Of a stretch of DNA of 64,000 nucleotides, positions 13,577-22,300 are shown in pieces; the first letter of the stretch is position 1; each line of letters opens with the position of its first letter. The notes below the pieces were generated by a model. The model was not told the DNA's origin. It made no database searches and was given only the letters and a program-made list of their open reading frames with translations. The position numbers were made by a program, and so were the translations under genes. Source of the DNA: a virus; IMG/VR virus record IMGVR_UViG_3300043548_000837, positions 23,060-87,059 of that record; one strand, given 5' to 3'.

Positions 13577-16576
13577 ATGACCCAGAAAAATCACAAGTTT
13601 ATTCTAGATAATGGTAAACTCAAAAAGGTACCAAAAACATTTAAGGCAAAATATAGCATTAAAGACCCTTCAGAGTTTTTCAGTCCTGTTACCAATCTAA
13701 TTCCAGGTTTGAGCTCTGTGTCTGGTGCTCGTGTACTGATCGGGGACAAGTCTTCGTTACAGGCGATGACTCTTACGAACAGACAGGCTCCTCTCGTGCA
13801 GGCCGCACCCAAAGATGAGAAGGTTAATAGCTTTGTTAAGCAGTTCGGCAAACTGACCACAGTCAACGCGTCTACCAGCGGTACGGTTACCAAGATAGAC
13901 GAAGATAAGATAGTTATCAAAGATGCTTCAGGAAAAGAACACACTCACGACAAGCACAGCAATTATATTATCGGTAGAGAAAGTTTCATTCATCACGATC
14001 CTACCGTTAAAGTCGGCGACAAAGTGAAGTCAGGGGATCTGCTTGCGGCCTCTAACTACTCGGACAAAGAAGGACAGCTGGCGCTAGGTATGAATCTGAA
14101 GACTGCGATCATGCCATTCAGGTCATTAAACTTTGAAGACGCTTTAGCTATATCTGAATCAGCAGCTCAGAAACTTGAAGGAGAGCAACTGATTCCTGTT
14201 CGCATGGAGTTAGGCAAAGGATTATCTACCGATAAAGACAAGTATGTTTCTCTATTTCCAAATAAATTCTATAATGACCAGTTATCGTCGATAGACAGTC
14301 GCGGAGTTGTTAAAAAAGGCACCGTGCTGCATCACGGCGATCCTGTGATTCTCGCTTTCCAGCCGAAGACTTTGAAATCGCTAGATATTCAGCTAGGTAA
14401 ATTATCTAGCGCCATTAAAAACGCTTTTTCTGACGTCTCGATGATTTGGGAATATGAATATCCTGGCGAAGTAGCCGACGCATCTTTTAGTGGAGGCCTT
14501 GTAGCTGTAACCGTGAAGACCAAGCGTCCCATGTCTCACGGAGATAAACTCAACATGCCATTCGGAGCCAAAGGCGTAGTACACATCGTCCCAGATACAC
14601 AGATGCCCCAAGGCGAAGACGGAAAGCCTGTCGATGTATTGCTTAATACCATGAGTATTACATCTCGTGTGGCTCCAGGGCTTGTAAATACGATGGCTCT
14701 AGGCAAAGTGGCCGAAAAAACAGGCAAACCTGTGATGTCTCCTGGATTTACTGAGAAGTCCTCGGTGCAGCAGGCTATTGATCTCTTAAGTTCTCATGGA
14801 ATTAAAGATACTGAGAAGCTGTACGATCCACTTTCTGGCAAACATATTGATGTCATGACAGGACCTATTTACTTTAATAGGCTTCACCATATCGCAGAAG
14901 ACAAAGTTTCCACCAGATCAGCAGCTACTACATACGATATTAATATGCAGCCTTCCAAAGCAGGCTCGCATGAGAAAGCCAAAAGGCTAGGCAACCTTGC
15001 AACCACTGTAGCGTTATCTAATGATGCCAAAGCCGTATTGCGCGATATTGCGACAGTCAGAGCCACAAAAAATGACGAATTTTGGACAGCTCTTAAGTTG
15101 GGGCACAATCCACCTCCTCCAAAAGTTCCTTTTATTTTTAATAAATTTATAAGTCACCTTCAAGGAGCGGGAGTCAATGTGCAGCAGGACGGGTCTAAAT
15201 TTCACATATTGCCTCAGACCGACAAAGATGTGGTAGCGTTGTCTAGTGGCGAGATCAAAGAACCTTTAAGCTACAAGCTAAAGAAAGACGCGCTTGTTGC
15301 TGAGGATGAAGGTTTGTTTGACCCAACTTTGGTAGGACTTCGTGGAGACAATTATAACCATATAGCTTTAAATCATAAAATTCCGAATCCGATGGCTGAA
15401 GAGCACATAAGAAAGCTCTTAAATATGACAAAAGTCGCCTATGAGGAAGCCATTGCTTCTGGAGAACTTGAGAAGAAGCTTAAAAATATTGACCTGGATA
15501 AAAAGCTGGAAGAGCTGAAATCTTTCATAAGCTCGAAAAGAAAATCAGGCCGAGATGAGGCGGTGAAAGCGTATAGCTTTCTGACCATGCTGAAGCAGAA
15601 CGATCTTAAGCCTGAGGACATGCTTTTGAGTAAAATTCCTGTAATTCCTGCACAATACCGTCCAGTTATGTTGCAAGGCGACCAGGTTTTAACTGCAGAC
15701 ATTAACGAGCTGTATAAAGATCTCATGCTTGTTAATAACTCTTATGGTGAAGCAAAAGATCTAGAATACGTGGACCCTGAGCATCTACATACAGCAAAAA
15801 AGCATATTTACGATGGTGTAAAAGCTATTTACGGACTAGGTGACCCGGTTAAGCAAAAGAGTGTTGAGAAAGGCTATAAAGGGTTACTCGCTTCTGCGCT
15901 AGGCCTTCAAGGAGGATCAGCTAAGGAGAGTATGTTTCAAGCCAAGGTGGTTAATAAGCCTATCGACCTCGTTGGTCGCGCAGTGCTGTTACCTGACTCC
16001 AAGCTTGATATGAACCAGGCTAGTATTCCTCAGCAAATTGCCTGGAGTATTTACGCCCCGTTTATTATCCGTAGACTGGTTCGCCAAGGCATTCCTGCAA
16101 CCAAAGCTAAAGAATACCTTGAGAATAAGCACCCGTTAGCTCTTTCAGCGTTACATGAGGAGATGCAGGATAGGCCAGGAATTGTCACTAGAGATCCCCA
16201 GCTATCTAAGTATAATTTTCAAGGGATGTATCTTAAGATGAATCCTGACCCTAAAGACTTCAGTCTTAAGCTTAATCCACTAGTTTTTAAAGGTTACGGC
16301 GGAGATTCTGATGGTGACCAGTTAAATATACAGCTGCCCGCATCCGACGACGCTAAAGAAGAGGTTAAGGAAAAGCTATTACCGGAAAAAAATCTGATAT
16401 ACCACAGAACATTCAGTCCAATATATACTCCATCGAACGAAGCGGCCACTGGGCTGTTTGCCGCCAGTTTCGAAGACAAAAAGAACCCACCGCATAAGTA
16501 TGCGTCAGCTCAGGAGGTGGTGAGGGACTTTTTGGCAGGCAAGCTGGATATTGGTGACCGAGTAGACATCGACTAA
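13577..16576 (+). CDS. RNA polymerase: beta C-terminal half fused to beta-prime N-terminal half (999 aa)
   Basis: The protein opens at the cellular beta block SLIPFLEHDDANRALMG (here NLIPGLSSVSGARVLIG) and continues to the beta C-terminus. Catalytic lysines K324 and K332 lie in HGDKLNMPFGAKG, matching GDKMAGRHGNKG of RpoB; VDVLLNTMSITSR matches VDIVLNPLGVPSR. Around residue 550 beta-prime begins (SSGEIKEPLSYKLKKD matching SFGEVKKPETINYRTFKPE). IPVIPAQYRPVM matches LPVLPPDLRPLV; IDLVGRAVLLP matches VDYSGRSVI. The metal site is D910-S-D912-G-D914 (cellular NADFDGD, the Asn is Gly). It ends near E. coli beta-prime 600. The N-terminal beta-prime zinc ribbon cysteines are absent. Fusion and split points both differ from the cellular arrangement. 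RNA polymerase identity is highly secure. Confidence 0.95.
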   Translation: MTQKNHKFILDNGKLKKVPKTFKAKYSIKDPSEFFSPVTNLIPGLSSVSGARVLIGDKSSLQAMTLTNRQAPLVQAAPKDEKVNSFVKQFGKLTTVNASTSGTVTKIDEDKIVIKDASGKEHTHDKHSNYIIGRESFIHHDPTVKVGDKVKSGDLLAASNYSDKEGQLALGMNLKTAIMPFRSLNFEDALAISESAAQKLEGEQLIPVRMELGKGLSTDKDKYVSLFPNKFYNDQLSSIDSRGVVKKGTVLHHGDPVILAFQPKTLKSLDIQLGKLSSAIKNAFSDVSMIWEYEYPGEVADASFSGGLVAVTVKTKRPMSHGDKLNMPFGAKGVVHIVPDTQMPQGEDGKPVDVLLNTMSITSRVAPGLVNTMALGKVAEKTGKPVMSPGFTEKSSVQQAIDLLSSHGIKDTEKLYDPLSGKHIDVMTGPIYFNRLHHIAEDKVSTRSAATTYDINMQPSKAGSHEKAKRLGNLATTVALSNDAKAVLRDIATVRATKNDEFWTALKLGHNPPPPKVPFIFNKFISHLQGAGVNVQQDGSKFHILPQTDKDVVALSSGEIKEPLSYKLKKDALVAEDEGLFDPTLVGLRGDNYNHIALNHKIPNPMAEEHIRKLLNMTKVAYEEAIASGELEKKLKNIDLDKKLEELKSFISSKRKSGRDEAVKAYSFLTMLKQNDLKPEDMLLSKIPVIPAQYRPVMLQGDQVLTADINELYKDLMLVNNSYGEAKDLEYVDPEHLHTAKKHIYDGVKAIYGLGDPVKQKSVEKGYKGLLASALGLQGGSAKESMFQAKVVNKPIDLVGRAVLLPDSKLDMNQASIPQQIAWSIYAPFIIRRLVRQGIPATKAKEYLENKHPLALSALHEEMQDRPGIVTRDPQLSKYNFQGMYLKMNPDPKDFSLKLNPLVFKGYGGDSDGDQLNIQLPASDDAKEEVKEKLLPEKNLIYHRTFSPIYTPSNEAATGLFAASFEDKKNPPHKYASAQEVVRDFLAGKLDIGDRVDID

Positions 16577-16674
16577 TCGTTTAGTCTTGTAAGCTCTTGC
16601 TTAAAGGCAATAGATGTGCAATTCTTAGTTATAACCCTTTTTAAATATTCTTTATTTTTAATCTTCTCTAGACT

Positions 16675-16875
16675 ATGCTTGATGAAAACATATGGCTCCA
16701 GCTATCTGATGATGATAAAATAATAGAAATTAAAAATTATTTAACAATCTATTTATCTATTGAGTCTGGCCAGCATGAGTTGTATCTTCAACCAGACCAG
16801 GGCAAGCTACCCAGCATTAAAAAAGAACTTGAGTCTAAAATATTTAAAATATTAGAAATAGAGAACTTATCATGA
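16675..16875 (+). CDS. Small acidic protein between polymerase genes (66 aa)
   Basis: The ATG at 16675 has the T-preceded context (gactATG). The protein is acidic and helical, with Leu/Ile periodicity over nearly its whole length (NYLTIYLSIESG, KELESKIFKILEIENL). Its TGA stop overlaps the next ATG (ATGA), so it is coupled to the Gln/Pro-rich gene. No family is recognised. Its place between the two halves of beta-prime makes a small polymerase-associated factor possible, but nothing in the sequence shows it. Confidence 0.6.
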   Translation: MLDENIWLQLSDDDKIIEIKNYLTIYLSIESGQHELYLQPDQGKLPSIKKELESKIFKILEIENLS

Positions 16876-17705
16876 AAATCTCAGAACTACTTGAAGAATA
16901 CGACAAAGTAACCAACTTAGGGGTACACAAAAAGGCTGCGCTATCCTCAGATTACTGGACAGAAAAGAGAGCTTTTGTACCCAACCCTCAGGCAGCTCAA
17001 CCTCAGCAACCTCAACCTCAGCAACCTCAACCTCAGCAACCTCAACCTCAGCAAGGACAACCCCAGCAAGGACAACCCCAGCAAAATCCACTGATGGACC
17101 AGGTCATGCAGCTGGTACAGCAACTACCTCCTCAAGTACAGCAGCAAGTTGGTCCTCTTTTGCAGCAAATCCAAAGCCTACCTCCCGAGCAGCAACAGCA
17201 GCAATTACAGCAGTTATTGCAGCAGCTCTCTGCAATGCAGCAAGGACAACCTCAGCAAGGACAACCTCAGCAAGGACAACCTCAACAAGGACAACCTCAG
17301 GAGCAGGGCATGGTAGCGCAAGCTTCTTTTGAAGAAGAGTTATTTGCAGCTATGCAGCAAGGAGGAGGTCAGCCTCAGCAAGATCAGGGACAGCCACAAC
17401 AACAGCAACCCCAGCCTGGAGCTGAATCTCAAGAAGCAGCGGCAGCGGCAGAAGAGACAAAAAACGAGCTAGATAATGTGCGTGTTTCTCTAACTGTACG
17501 CGAGTTGTTAGACCTTGTAGGTAAAGGCACAGCTTCCGCATCTCTATTCAAAGTCAAACAGCTTGCAGACCTGCACAAGCAAAAAATGGACCAGGCAAAG
17601 CAGAAAGCAGACGCCGATCAGCAGGCGCAAGCCCAGAAAGCCCAAGAGTCTCAGCAAGGCATGATGGGTGGAGGCATATACCCTACACCTATGGGAGGAA
17701 TGTAG
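16872..17705 (+). CDS. Gln/Pro-rich, prion-like low-complexity protein (277 aa)
   Basis: A folded-looking N-terminus (residues 1-35) precedes long low-complexity tracts of PQQ and GQPQQ repeats (about 43-75 and 120-145), interleaved with Gln-rich amphipathic stretches (QQLPPQVQQQVG, QLQQLLQQLS). A short conserved-looking helix, NVRVSLTVRELLDLV (about 203-217), and an Ala/Gln/Lys C-terminal helix follow. The composition resembles prion-like domains that self-associate or form condensates. It lies directly between the two RNA polymerase beta-prime genes. It may act as a virion core/scaffold filler or tether for the polymerase; both are guesses. Confidence 0.7.
   Translation: MKISELLEEYDKVTNLGVHKKAALSSDYWTEKRAFVPNPQAAQPQQPQPQQPQPQQPQPQQGQPQQGQPQQNPLMDQVMQLVQQLPPQVQQQVGPLLQQIQSLPPEQQQQQLQQLLQQLSAMQQGQPQQGQPQQGQPQQGQPQEQGMVAQASFEEELFAAMQQGGGQPQQDQGQPQQQQPQPGAESQEAAAAAEETKNELDNVRVSLTVRELLDLVGKGTASASLFKVKQLADLHKQKMDQAKQKADADQQAQAQKAQESQQGMMGGGIYPTPMGGM
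16997..17084 (+). repeat. CAACCTCAG-type tandem repeat (PQQ / GQPQQ)
   Basis: Tandem 12- to 15-base units of CAACCTCAGCAA and GGACAACCCCAG coding for Pro-Gln-Gln and Gly-Gln-Pro-Gln-Gln. It is prone to length change by slippage. Confidence 0.85.
17239..17306 (+). repeat. Second GQPQQ tandem repeat
   Basis: Four to five copies of the 15-mer CAAGGACAACCTCAG within the Gln/Pro-rich gene, nearly identical at DNA level, which points to recent expansion or strong selection for composition. Confidence 0.85.
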
Positions 17706-17712
17706 TACCGTT

Positions 17713-18123
17713 ATGGCAGACTTCACAAAATTAGCAGCCTTCTTGGACTCGTTCAGCAAAGACGATCTGAACTACGACGCTGCATGCTATATTAAAGCCA
17801 AGATTGCTGAAGATCTACAAGACAGAGACACTGTGAATAATGGCGACTCTGACGACCTGCAAGACAATGAAGTCACTATGGCTACTCCAGATCAGCAATC
17901 TGGAGAAAACCTGGAAGGAGGGATTATGTCTTCAGCCTTTAAAGAGCTTGACGCGTTGAACCAGCTTGATGAGGAAAAAGAAAAAGTTGAGCTGGTAGAC
18001 AATAATGAGCCATCTACGAGCAAGGACCTCTTATCTTCCTCTGCAGAGGCTTTCGGAGACAACGCGCAAAATCGCAAAGAAGCTTCTTTGTTTTCAATAT
18101 TACAACAAAAATTTAAAAAATAA
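17713..18123 (+). CDS. Acidic unrecognised protein before beta-prime-C (136 aa)
   Basis: The start is placed at ATG 17713 (cgttATGgca), 7 bases after the stop of the previous gene; an upstream in-frame start would lie inside that gene. The protein is strongly acidic with Asp/Asn/Ser-rich disordered parts and an amphipathic C-terminal helix (SLFSILQQKFKK). The stop overlaps the ATG of the beta-prime-C gene (TAATG), so translation is coupled to the polymerase subunit. No motif is recognised; an acidic polymerase-bound protein or virion scaffold are both possible. Confidence 0.65.
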   Translation: MADFTKLAAFLDSFSKDDLNYDAACYIKAKIAEDLQDRDTVNNGDSDDLQDNEVTMATPDQQSGENLEGGIMSSAFKELDALNQLDEEKEKVELVDNNEPSTSKDLLSSSAEAFGDNAQNRKEASLFSILQQKFKK

Positions 18124-19973
18124 TGGCTACCACTACTGTAGGGCAGGTATTATTAAAATTTTTTATCCCTAGCCAATTCCATAGCTTAGTAGAAGGTATT
18201 ATCCTTGATAAGAAAGGTATAGGAAAGCTCTTCGCTGACCTGGCAGAGAAAGCTCCAGACCAGTATAGTAAGATAGTCTCAGACCTAACTAGGCTAGGGT
18301 TTGAAATTGCGACAAGACAAGGCACATCGATCACTCTAAAGGACCTCGTTTCCCCTGTAGATAAAGATAAACTCTGGAATGACTTTGAAAAGTTTACAGA
18401 AAAAGTTGAAAAGACAAATGATTCTAGAGCTGTAAAAGATAAAAAAATTTTTGATCATTACAACTCAATGATGTCAGATATCGAAAAAGATATTCTGGTT
18501 AAAGGGTTATCAGACAATCGTTCTCTAGCAAAAATTATTTTAGCCGGGTCCAGAGGTACACCAGCGCAATACAGAGGGACTATTAGCACTCAGGGTTTTG
18601 TTGTAGACGCTGAAGGCAAACCTAAAATGGATATTCCGATTAAGAGCTCCTACGCGGAGGGGCTTTCTCTGCCTGAGTATTTGACTACGTCTTTCGGTAC
18701 GAGAACTGGAGAAGTTTTAAAAAAGATTTCAGTAGCCCAGGGAGGGTACGGATCAAAACAGTTTGCGCGTGCGCTAATGCCATTACAGGTTGTAGAGGCT
18801 GATTGTGAAACAACCAACGGTATAGATGTGCCGATTAACGACCGTGAGTCTGTTGGAGCCTTTTTAGCTAAAGGGGTAGCTGGATACAATAGGAACAACC
18901 CTATTACATCTAATATGCTCGGAGATTTAAAGAGTCAAAATATTACCAGCATAACTATTCGTTCTCCGATGACCTGCCAGTCCAACAAAAAGCATCACTC
19001 TGGAGGCTTGTGTCAGATGTGTGTAGGTAAGAGAGAAAAAGGAATGGCTGCTATGGATAGCTATGTTGGTCTTGTGGCAGGAACTGCCGTTGCAGAACCA
19101 CTGACTGAGAGCGCTATGAAAGCTCGACACAGTGGAGGCGCAGCCACAAGTCTAGGAGGTCAGCAGGGGTTTAAGCTAATTAACCAGCTAGCCAACATAC
19201 CGAAAACCTTTGTAGGTAAAGCTCCTCTAGCTCAAGAGGACGGCATAATTACAAATTTAGAACCTGCGTCTGCAGGTGGTTATTTTATTGAGGTTAACGG
19301 CAACGAGCACTACATAGGTCCAGACCAAGAACCCAAATTCAAAAAAGGCGATCGTGTAGAGCAGGGAGAAGCTTTGAGTTCAGGTCTTGTAGACCCTCGC
19401 GAGGTTGTACAGTACAGAGGTATAGGTGATGGCAGGAAGTATTATATGGAAGCCATGAAAAAAGCTTTCGATGATAGCGGTCTGCCTGTTAATCGTAGAA
19501 ACTTTGAGCTTATAGCCAAAGCTGCCATAGACCACGTTAAGATTACTGACCCTGACGGGCTAGGAGACTATCTTCCTGACCAAGTAGTGGCTTATTCAGC
19601 TATTGAAAAGGATTATGTCCCTAGACCTGAATCTAAGCAGCTGAGGCTTGATCTTGCTTACGGAAAGTACCTAGAAAAACCTGAGCTTCACTACACGATA
19701 GGCACAAAAGTGACTACAGCAGTAATAAAGCATCTAAAAGAGCACGGCGTTGAATCCGTTATGGTGCATGAAGCTCCTCCAAACTTTGAACCTACTATGG
19801 TACGCCTCGTAGATGTACCTGAGCACCACGATGACTGGATGCATGTCTTGAATAGTACCAACTTAGCTAAAAGATTTGTAAACCTAGTCAATAAAGGCGC
19901 AACTTCGGACACCAAAGGCGCAAGTCCTATTCCAGGCCTAGCTTATGGTGTTGGTTTCGGTGAAAAGTCTTAA
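18123..19973 (+). CDS. RNA polymerase beta-prime, C-terminal half (616 aa)
   Basis: TTVGQVLLKFFIPSQF at the N-terminus matches cellular beta-prime TTVGRAILWMIVPKGL (E. coli about 617), directly following the region where the fusion protein stops. AGSRGTPAQYRGTISTQGFV matches the [20 protein letters not shown] block. The four zinc-2 ligands are C228, C285, C297 and C300. The trigger-loop block AEPLTESAMKARHSGGAA (324-341) matches GEPGTQLTMRTFHIGGAA, with M332 and H336 conserved and the usual Arg replaced by K333. The C-terminus is shorter than bacterial beta-prime and lacks large insertions. This subunit holds the bridge helix and trigger loop and completes the active site with the 999-residue fusion. 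Identity secure. Confidence 0.94.
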   Translation: MATTTVGQVLLKFFIPSQFHSLVEGIILDKKGIGKLFADLAEKAPDQYSKIVSDLTRLGFEIATRQGTSITLKDLVSPVDKDKLWNDFEKFTEKVEKTNDSRAVKDKKIFDHYNSMMSDIEKDILVKGLSDNRSLAKIILAGSRGTPAQYRGTISTQGFVVDAEGKPKMDIPIKSSYAEGLSLPEYLTTSFGTRTGEVLKKISVAQGGYGSKQFARALMPLQVVEADCETTNGIDVPINDRESVGAFLAKGVAGYNRNNPITSNMLGDLKSQNITSITIRSPMTCQSNKKHHSGGLCQMCVGKREKGMAAMDSYVGLVAGTAVAEPLTESAMKARHSGGAATSLGGQQGFKLINQLANIPKTFVGKAPLAQEDGIITNLEPASAGGYFIEVNGNEHYIGPDQEPKFKKGDRVEQGEALSSGLVDPREVVQYRGIGDGRKYYMEAMKKAFDDSGLPVNRRNFELIAKAAIDHVKITDPDGLGDYLPDQVVAYSAIEKDYVPRPESKQLRLDLAYGKYLEKPELHYTIGTKVTTAVIKHLKEHGVESVMVHEAPPNFEPTMVRLVDVPEHHDDWMHVLNSTNLAKRFVNLVNKGATSDTKGASPIPGLAYGVGFGEKS

Positions 19974-19987
19974 TTTTTAGTTGGTTC

Positions 19988-20016
19988 TTGATATACAAGG
20001 AAAAAATTTATAAAAT
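19988..20016 (+). promoter_or_regulatory. Sigma-70-like promoter
   Basis: TTGATA, 17-bp spacer, TAAAAT in the 65-bp gap after beta-prime-C. The predicted leader to the ATG at 20039 is about 16 bases and carries no well-placed Shine-Dalgarno sequence. Confidence 0.6.
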
Positions 20017-20038
20017 GAAGGGATTATAGACTATTCAT

Positions 20039-22291
20039 ATGCGAAATACCGCTTTATCTAAAACTGCAGCAGACGACCAAATTGAAGGAGCCTTCTTTCA
20101 GCTAGCCTATCAGAGGCTGCAGGACACCCTTAAAAATCTAATTCCTTTTCTTGTAGGGTTTGAAATAGTTAAAAAGAACGAGGACAATACGAAGGCTCTT
20201 GGAGTCTTTGGTTTTCGCTCTGAAAGCGGTCAGGTCCTTTTTGTTCCTGCTTTTTTTGTTAATGGTAAGGTAAAGCCTCTCGACCTGCTTTATAGTAAAA
20301 ACAACGAGCAATTTTACCCGCTTAATGAAGATTTCGCTGAAATGTTTATTAAAGAGGACTTGCTAGGCCTTGGAGAAGACTCCAGAGAGAATAGGTCTGA
20401 TATCATGCGAGACGCTACTCAGGGCGACTATAGGCAGATGAGTGTTCCTCCAAGAACAGGAAGATACGCTATTGCTTCTGTGCTTGATTACGTTAAAGAC
20501 TCAGACAATCAGACAAAAGAAGCTTTTACAGACCTTATCGAGAAAGACGCTGAATTTTGTGAGTCTCTTTTACGCTTCTATCCGCTAGAGAAGGTTGCTG
20601 AAGCTATCAAGCTTGAAGATGGCGACAAGTATCGCAAAGGCGATAAGGCCTCTAAAAAAATTGACCTGGTTAAGGTTGTTAAGCCCTCAGATAAAGAAGA
20701 AGTCAAAAAGCTTACAGACCACGACAAGCAGACCTTAATGACTCAAGGGTATGTCATCGTAGATGACCGTGCAGAAAGTCAAAAGTCTTCTTACGGAGCT
20801 GTAGACTATATTAAGAAATTTACTAACCCTACAGATTCCGGGTTCTACTCTTATGTTACTAAGCTCGGAGGACTTCGTTACGGATTGCTTATTGTACGCC
20901 CGAAGCAATTGCAGCAAGATTTTGCTACAGACGACACCCTGGTTATTGACCTAGATAGTAAGGAAGGGAACACCTATGTCCGAGACCATAAACAGGTCTT
21001 TATTAAGGATCAGATCAGAGTCCAAGATTACTCGATGGTGCATAAGATGATGGTTGACCCTGCTGAAGCCAAGCCAGGGTACTCAAACGTTTATATTTTA
21101 ATTAACGAAAACCTCAAGGCCACACAACCCTTCCGGATTAACGCTAACTTTAAAGATGCCTCAGGTATCCGCCGTATCAGTGTAGAACCATATACTGAAT
21201 ATTACGAATGCTATCCTGAACGCTCAGGACCTAAAGACCGCCCAGGTAGCGTTCATGCACTTCCCAGAGGTAACTTCTATGAGCATCCAAAGAGAGCTGA
21301 CGAGATCATGCTTGTGATGACGAAGAAGCAGGGTGATCGCTTCGAATATAAAGATAAGATGCTTTATGTCCCAGGAGGCTTTAAATTACTTAAAATCAAT
21401 CCTGCAAACCAGTCGCATGATAGTAGCTTTTACGCTTATCCAGCCCTCGGGATGTCTAAAAAAGACAAAGAAGATCAAGACAAACGCAAGAAAGAGCAGG
21501 AGGCTGAAAAAGAAAAGTATTTGAGGGGTGAGCCTGGATCTCCTAGCACACTACACGGTCTCCTTCGCGACAAAAATATCTTCCCGATGACTGTGCATAC
21601 AAACGGTAGTGAGTATTTTGTAGATATTAATGGAGCCAAGAAAAAATATGAAGATCCTTTAGCCGCCAAGATAGCTATGGTTGTAGATTTAGGAATGGAC
21701 CAGAAGGTGGCTTCGGAGCTTCTTGATTCATTGGTTCCAGGGTTTACAAAGAAAGGACATATCAAGCTAGCTTTTACTGGTGATGTTTATCCTCAACCAT
21801 TTGAAGAACAGCCTTACACTAACGAATTCGGTCAACAGACCTACGTTGGTGTCGGTCAAGAAAACACATTGCCTACCATGGACAGCTACACAGGCAATCC
21901 TACCCAAAAAGATCTAGGCACTATGCCAGAGATTAAGGGTATTGATCCTCGCCTTGTCCAACAAGCCACACAAATGGCTCAAAACGGGCAAAAAGAAATT
22001 TTTGACACTCAGATGATTGGAGCCTTGGCTAAATACGTTAGTGTAGGAGACAAGATTTCTGAATACCTACCATCAATGATCGAGGCCATGGATAGACTAG
22101 GGCGCATCCTGTTCCTGCTGCATTGGGATACGGACAAGTTCAAAGAAATGTACGGACGCGGAGATTTACCTGAACTGCTAGAGCTTGTAACCAGTGTTTT
22201 CAAAAACGTAGGTGAGCTTATCGTGTTCTTAAAGAGAAAGTCTCCTGAGCTCTCGATCAACATGTCTAAAGCTGATGGCTTTGAAGCTTAA
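20039..22291 (+). CDS. Large unrecognised virion-region protein (750 aa)
   Basis: The start is CAT-ATG. The first 110 residues look like a folded alpha/beta domain (GVFGFRSESGQVLFVPAFFVNGKVKPLDLLY). The middle has many Lys/Asp-rich loops and a beta-rich part around 270-400. A highly charged helix lies at about 470-500 (SKKDKEDQDKRKKEQEAEKEKY). The final 150 residues are Gln-rich and helical, with LPSMIEAMDRLGRILFLLHWD. Its size and position upstream of the protease invite a portal assignment, but I see none of the portal-like order of wing, stem and crown and no tail-end homology. It may be a virion core protein working with the adjacent polymerase. Confidence 0.7.
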   Translation: MRNTALSKTAADDQIEGAFFQLAYQRLQDTLKNLIPFLVGFEIVKKNEDNTKALGVFGFRSESGQVLFVPAFFVNGKVKPLDLLYSKNNEQFYPLNEDFAEMFIKEDLLGLGEDSRENRSDIMRDATQGDYRQMSVPPRTGRYAIASVLDYVKDSDNQTKEAFTDLIEKDAEFCESLLRFYPLEKVAEAIKLEDGDKYRKGDKASKKIDLVKVVKPSDKEEVKKLTDHDKQTLMTQGYVIVDDRAESQKSSYGAVDYIKKFTNPTDSGFYSYVTKLGGLRYGLLIVRPKQLQQDFATDDTLVIDLDSKEGNTYVRDHKQVFIKDQIRVQDYSMVHKMMVDPAEAKPGYSNVYILINENLKATQPFRINANFKDASGIRRISVEPYTEYYECYPERSGPKDRPGSVHALPRGNFYEHPKRADEIMLVMTKKQGDRFEYKDKMLYVPGGFKLLKINPANQSHDSSFYAYPALGMSKKDKEDQDKRKKEQEAEKEKYLRGEPGSPSTLHGLLRDKNIFPMTVHTNGSEYFVDINGAKKKYEDPLAAKIAMVVDLGMDQKVASELLDSLVPGFTKKGHIKLAFTGDVYPQPFEEQPYTNEFGQQTYVGVGQENTLPTMDSYTGNPTQKDLGTMPEIKGIDPRLVQQATQMAQNGQKEIFDTQMIGALAKYVSVGDKISEYLPSMIEAMDRLGRILFLLHWDTDKFKEMYGRGDLPELLELVTSVFKNVGELIVFLKRKSPELSINMSKADGFEA

Positions 22292-22300
22292 TCTCAGCAT

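Noticed and set aside
16997-17306. CRISPR-like direct repeats
   Set aside because: The repeats are in frame, contiguous without spacers and code for PQQ/GQPQQ.
16577-18122. Beta-prime interrupted by an intron or mobile element
   Set aside because: The insert holds three ordinary, overlapping genes, no homing endonuclease or intron core is visible, and the first polymerase piece has a natural stop; separate subunits fit better.
20039-22291. Portal protein
   Set aside because: Position upstream of the protease is suggestive, but the sequence does not show the portal order of domains; left as unknown.
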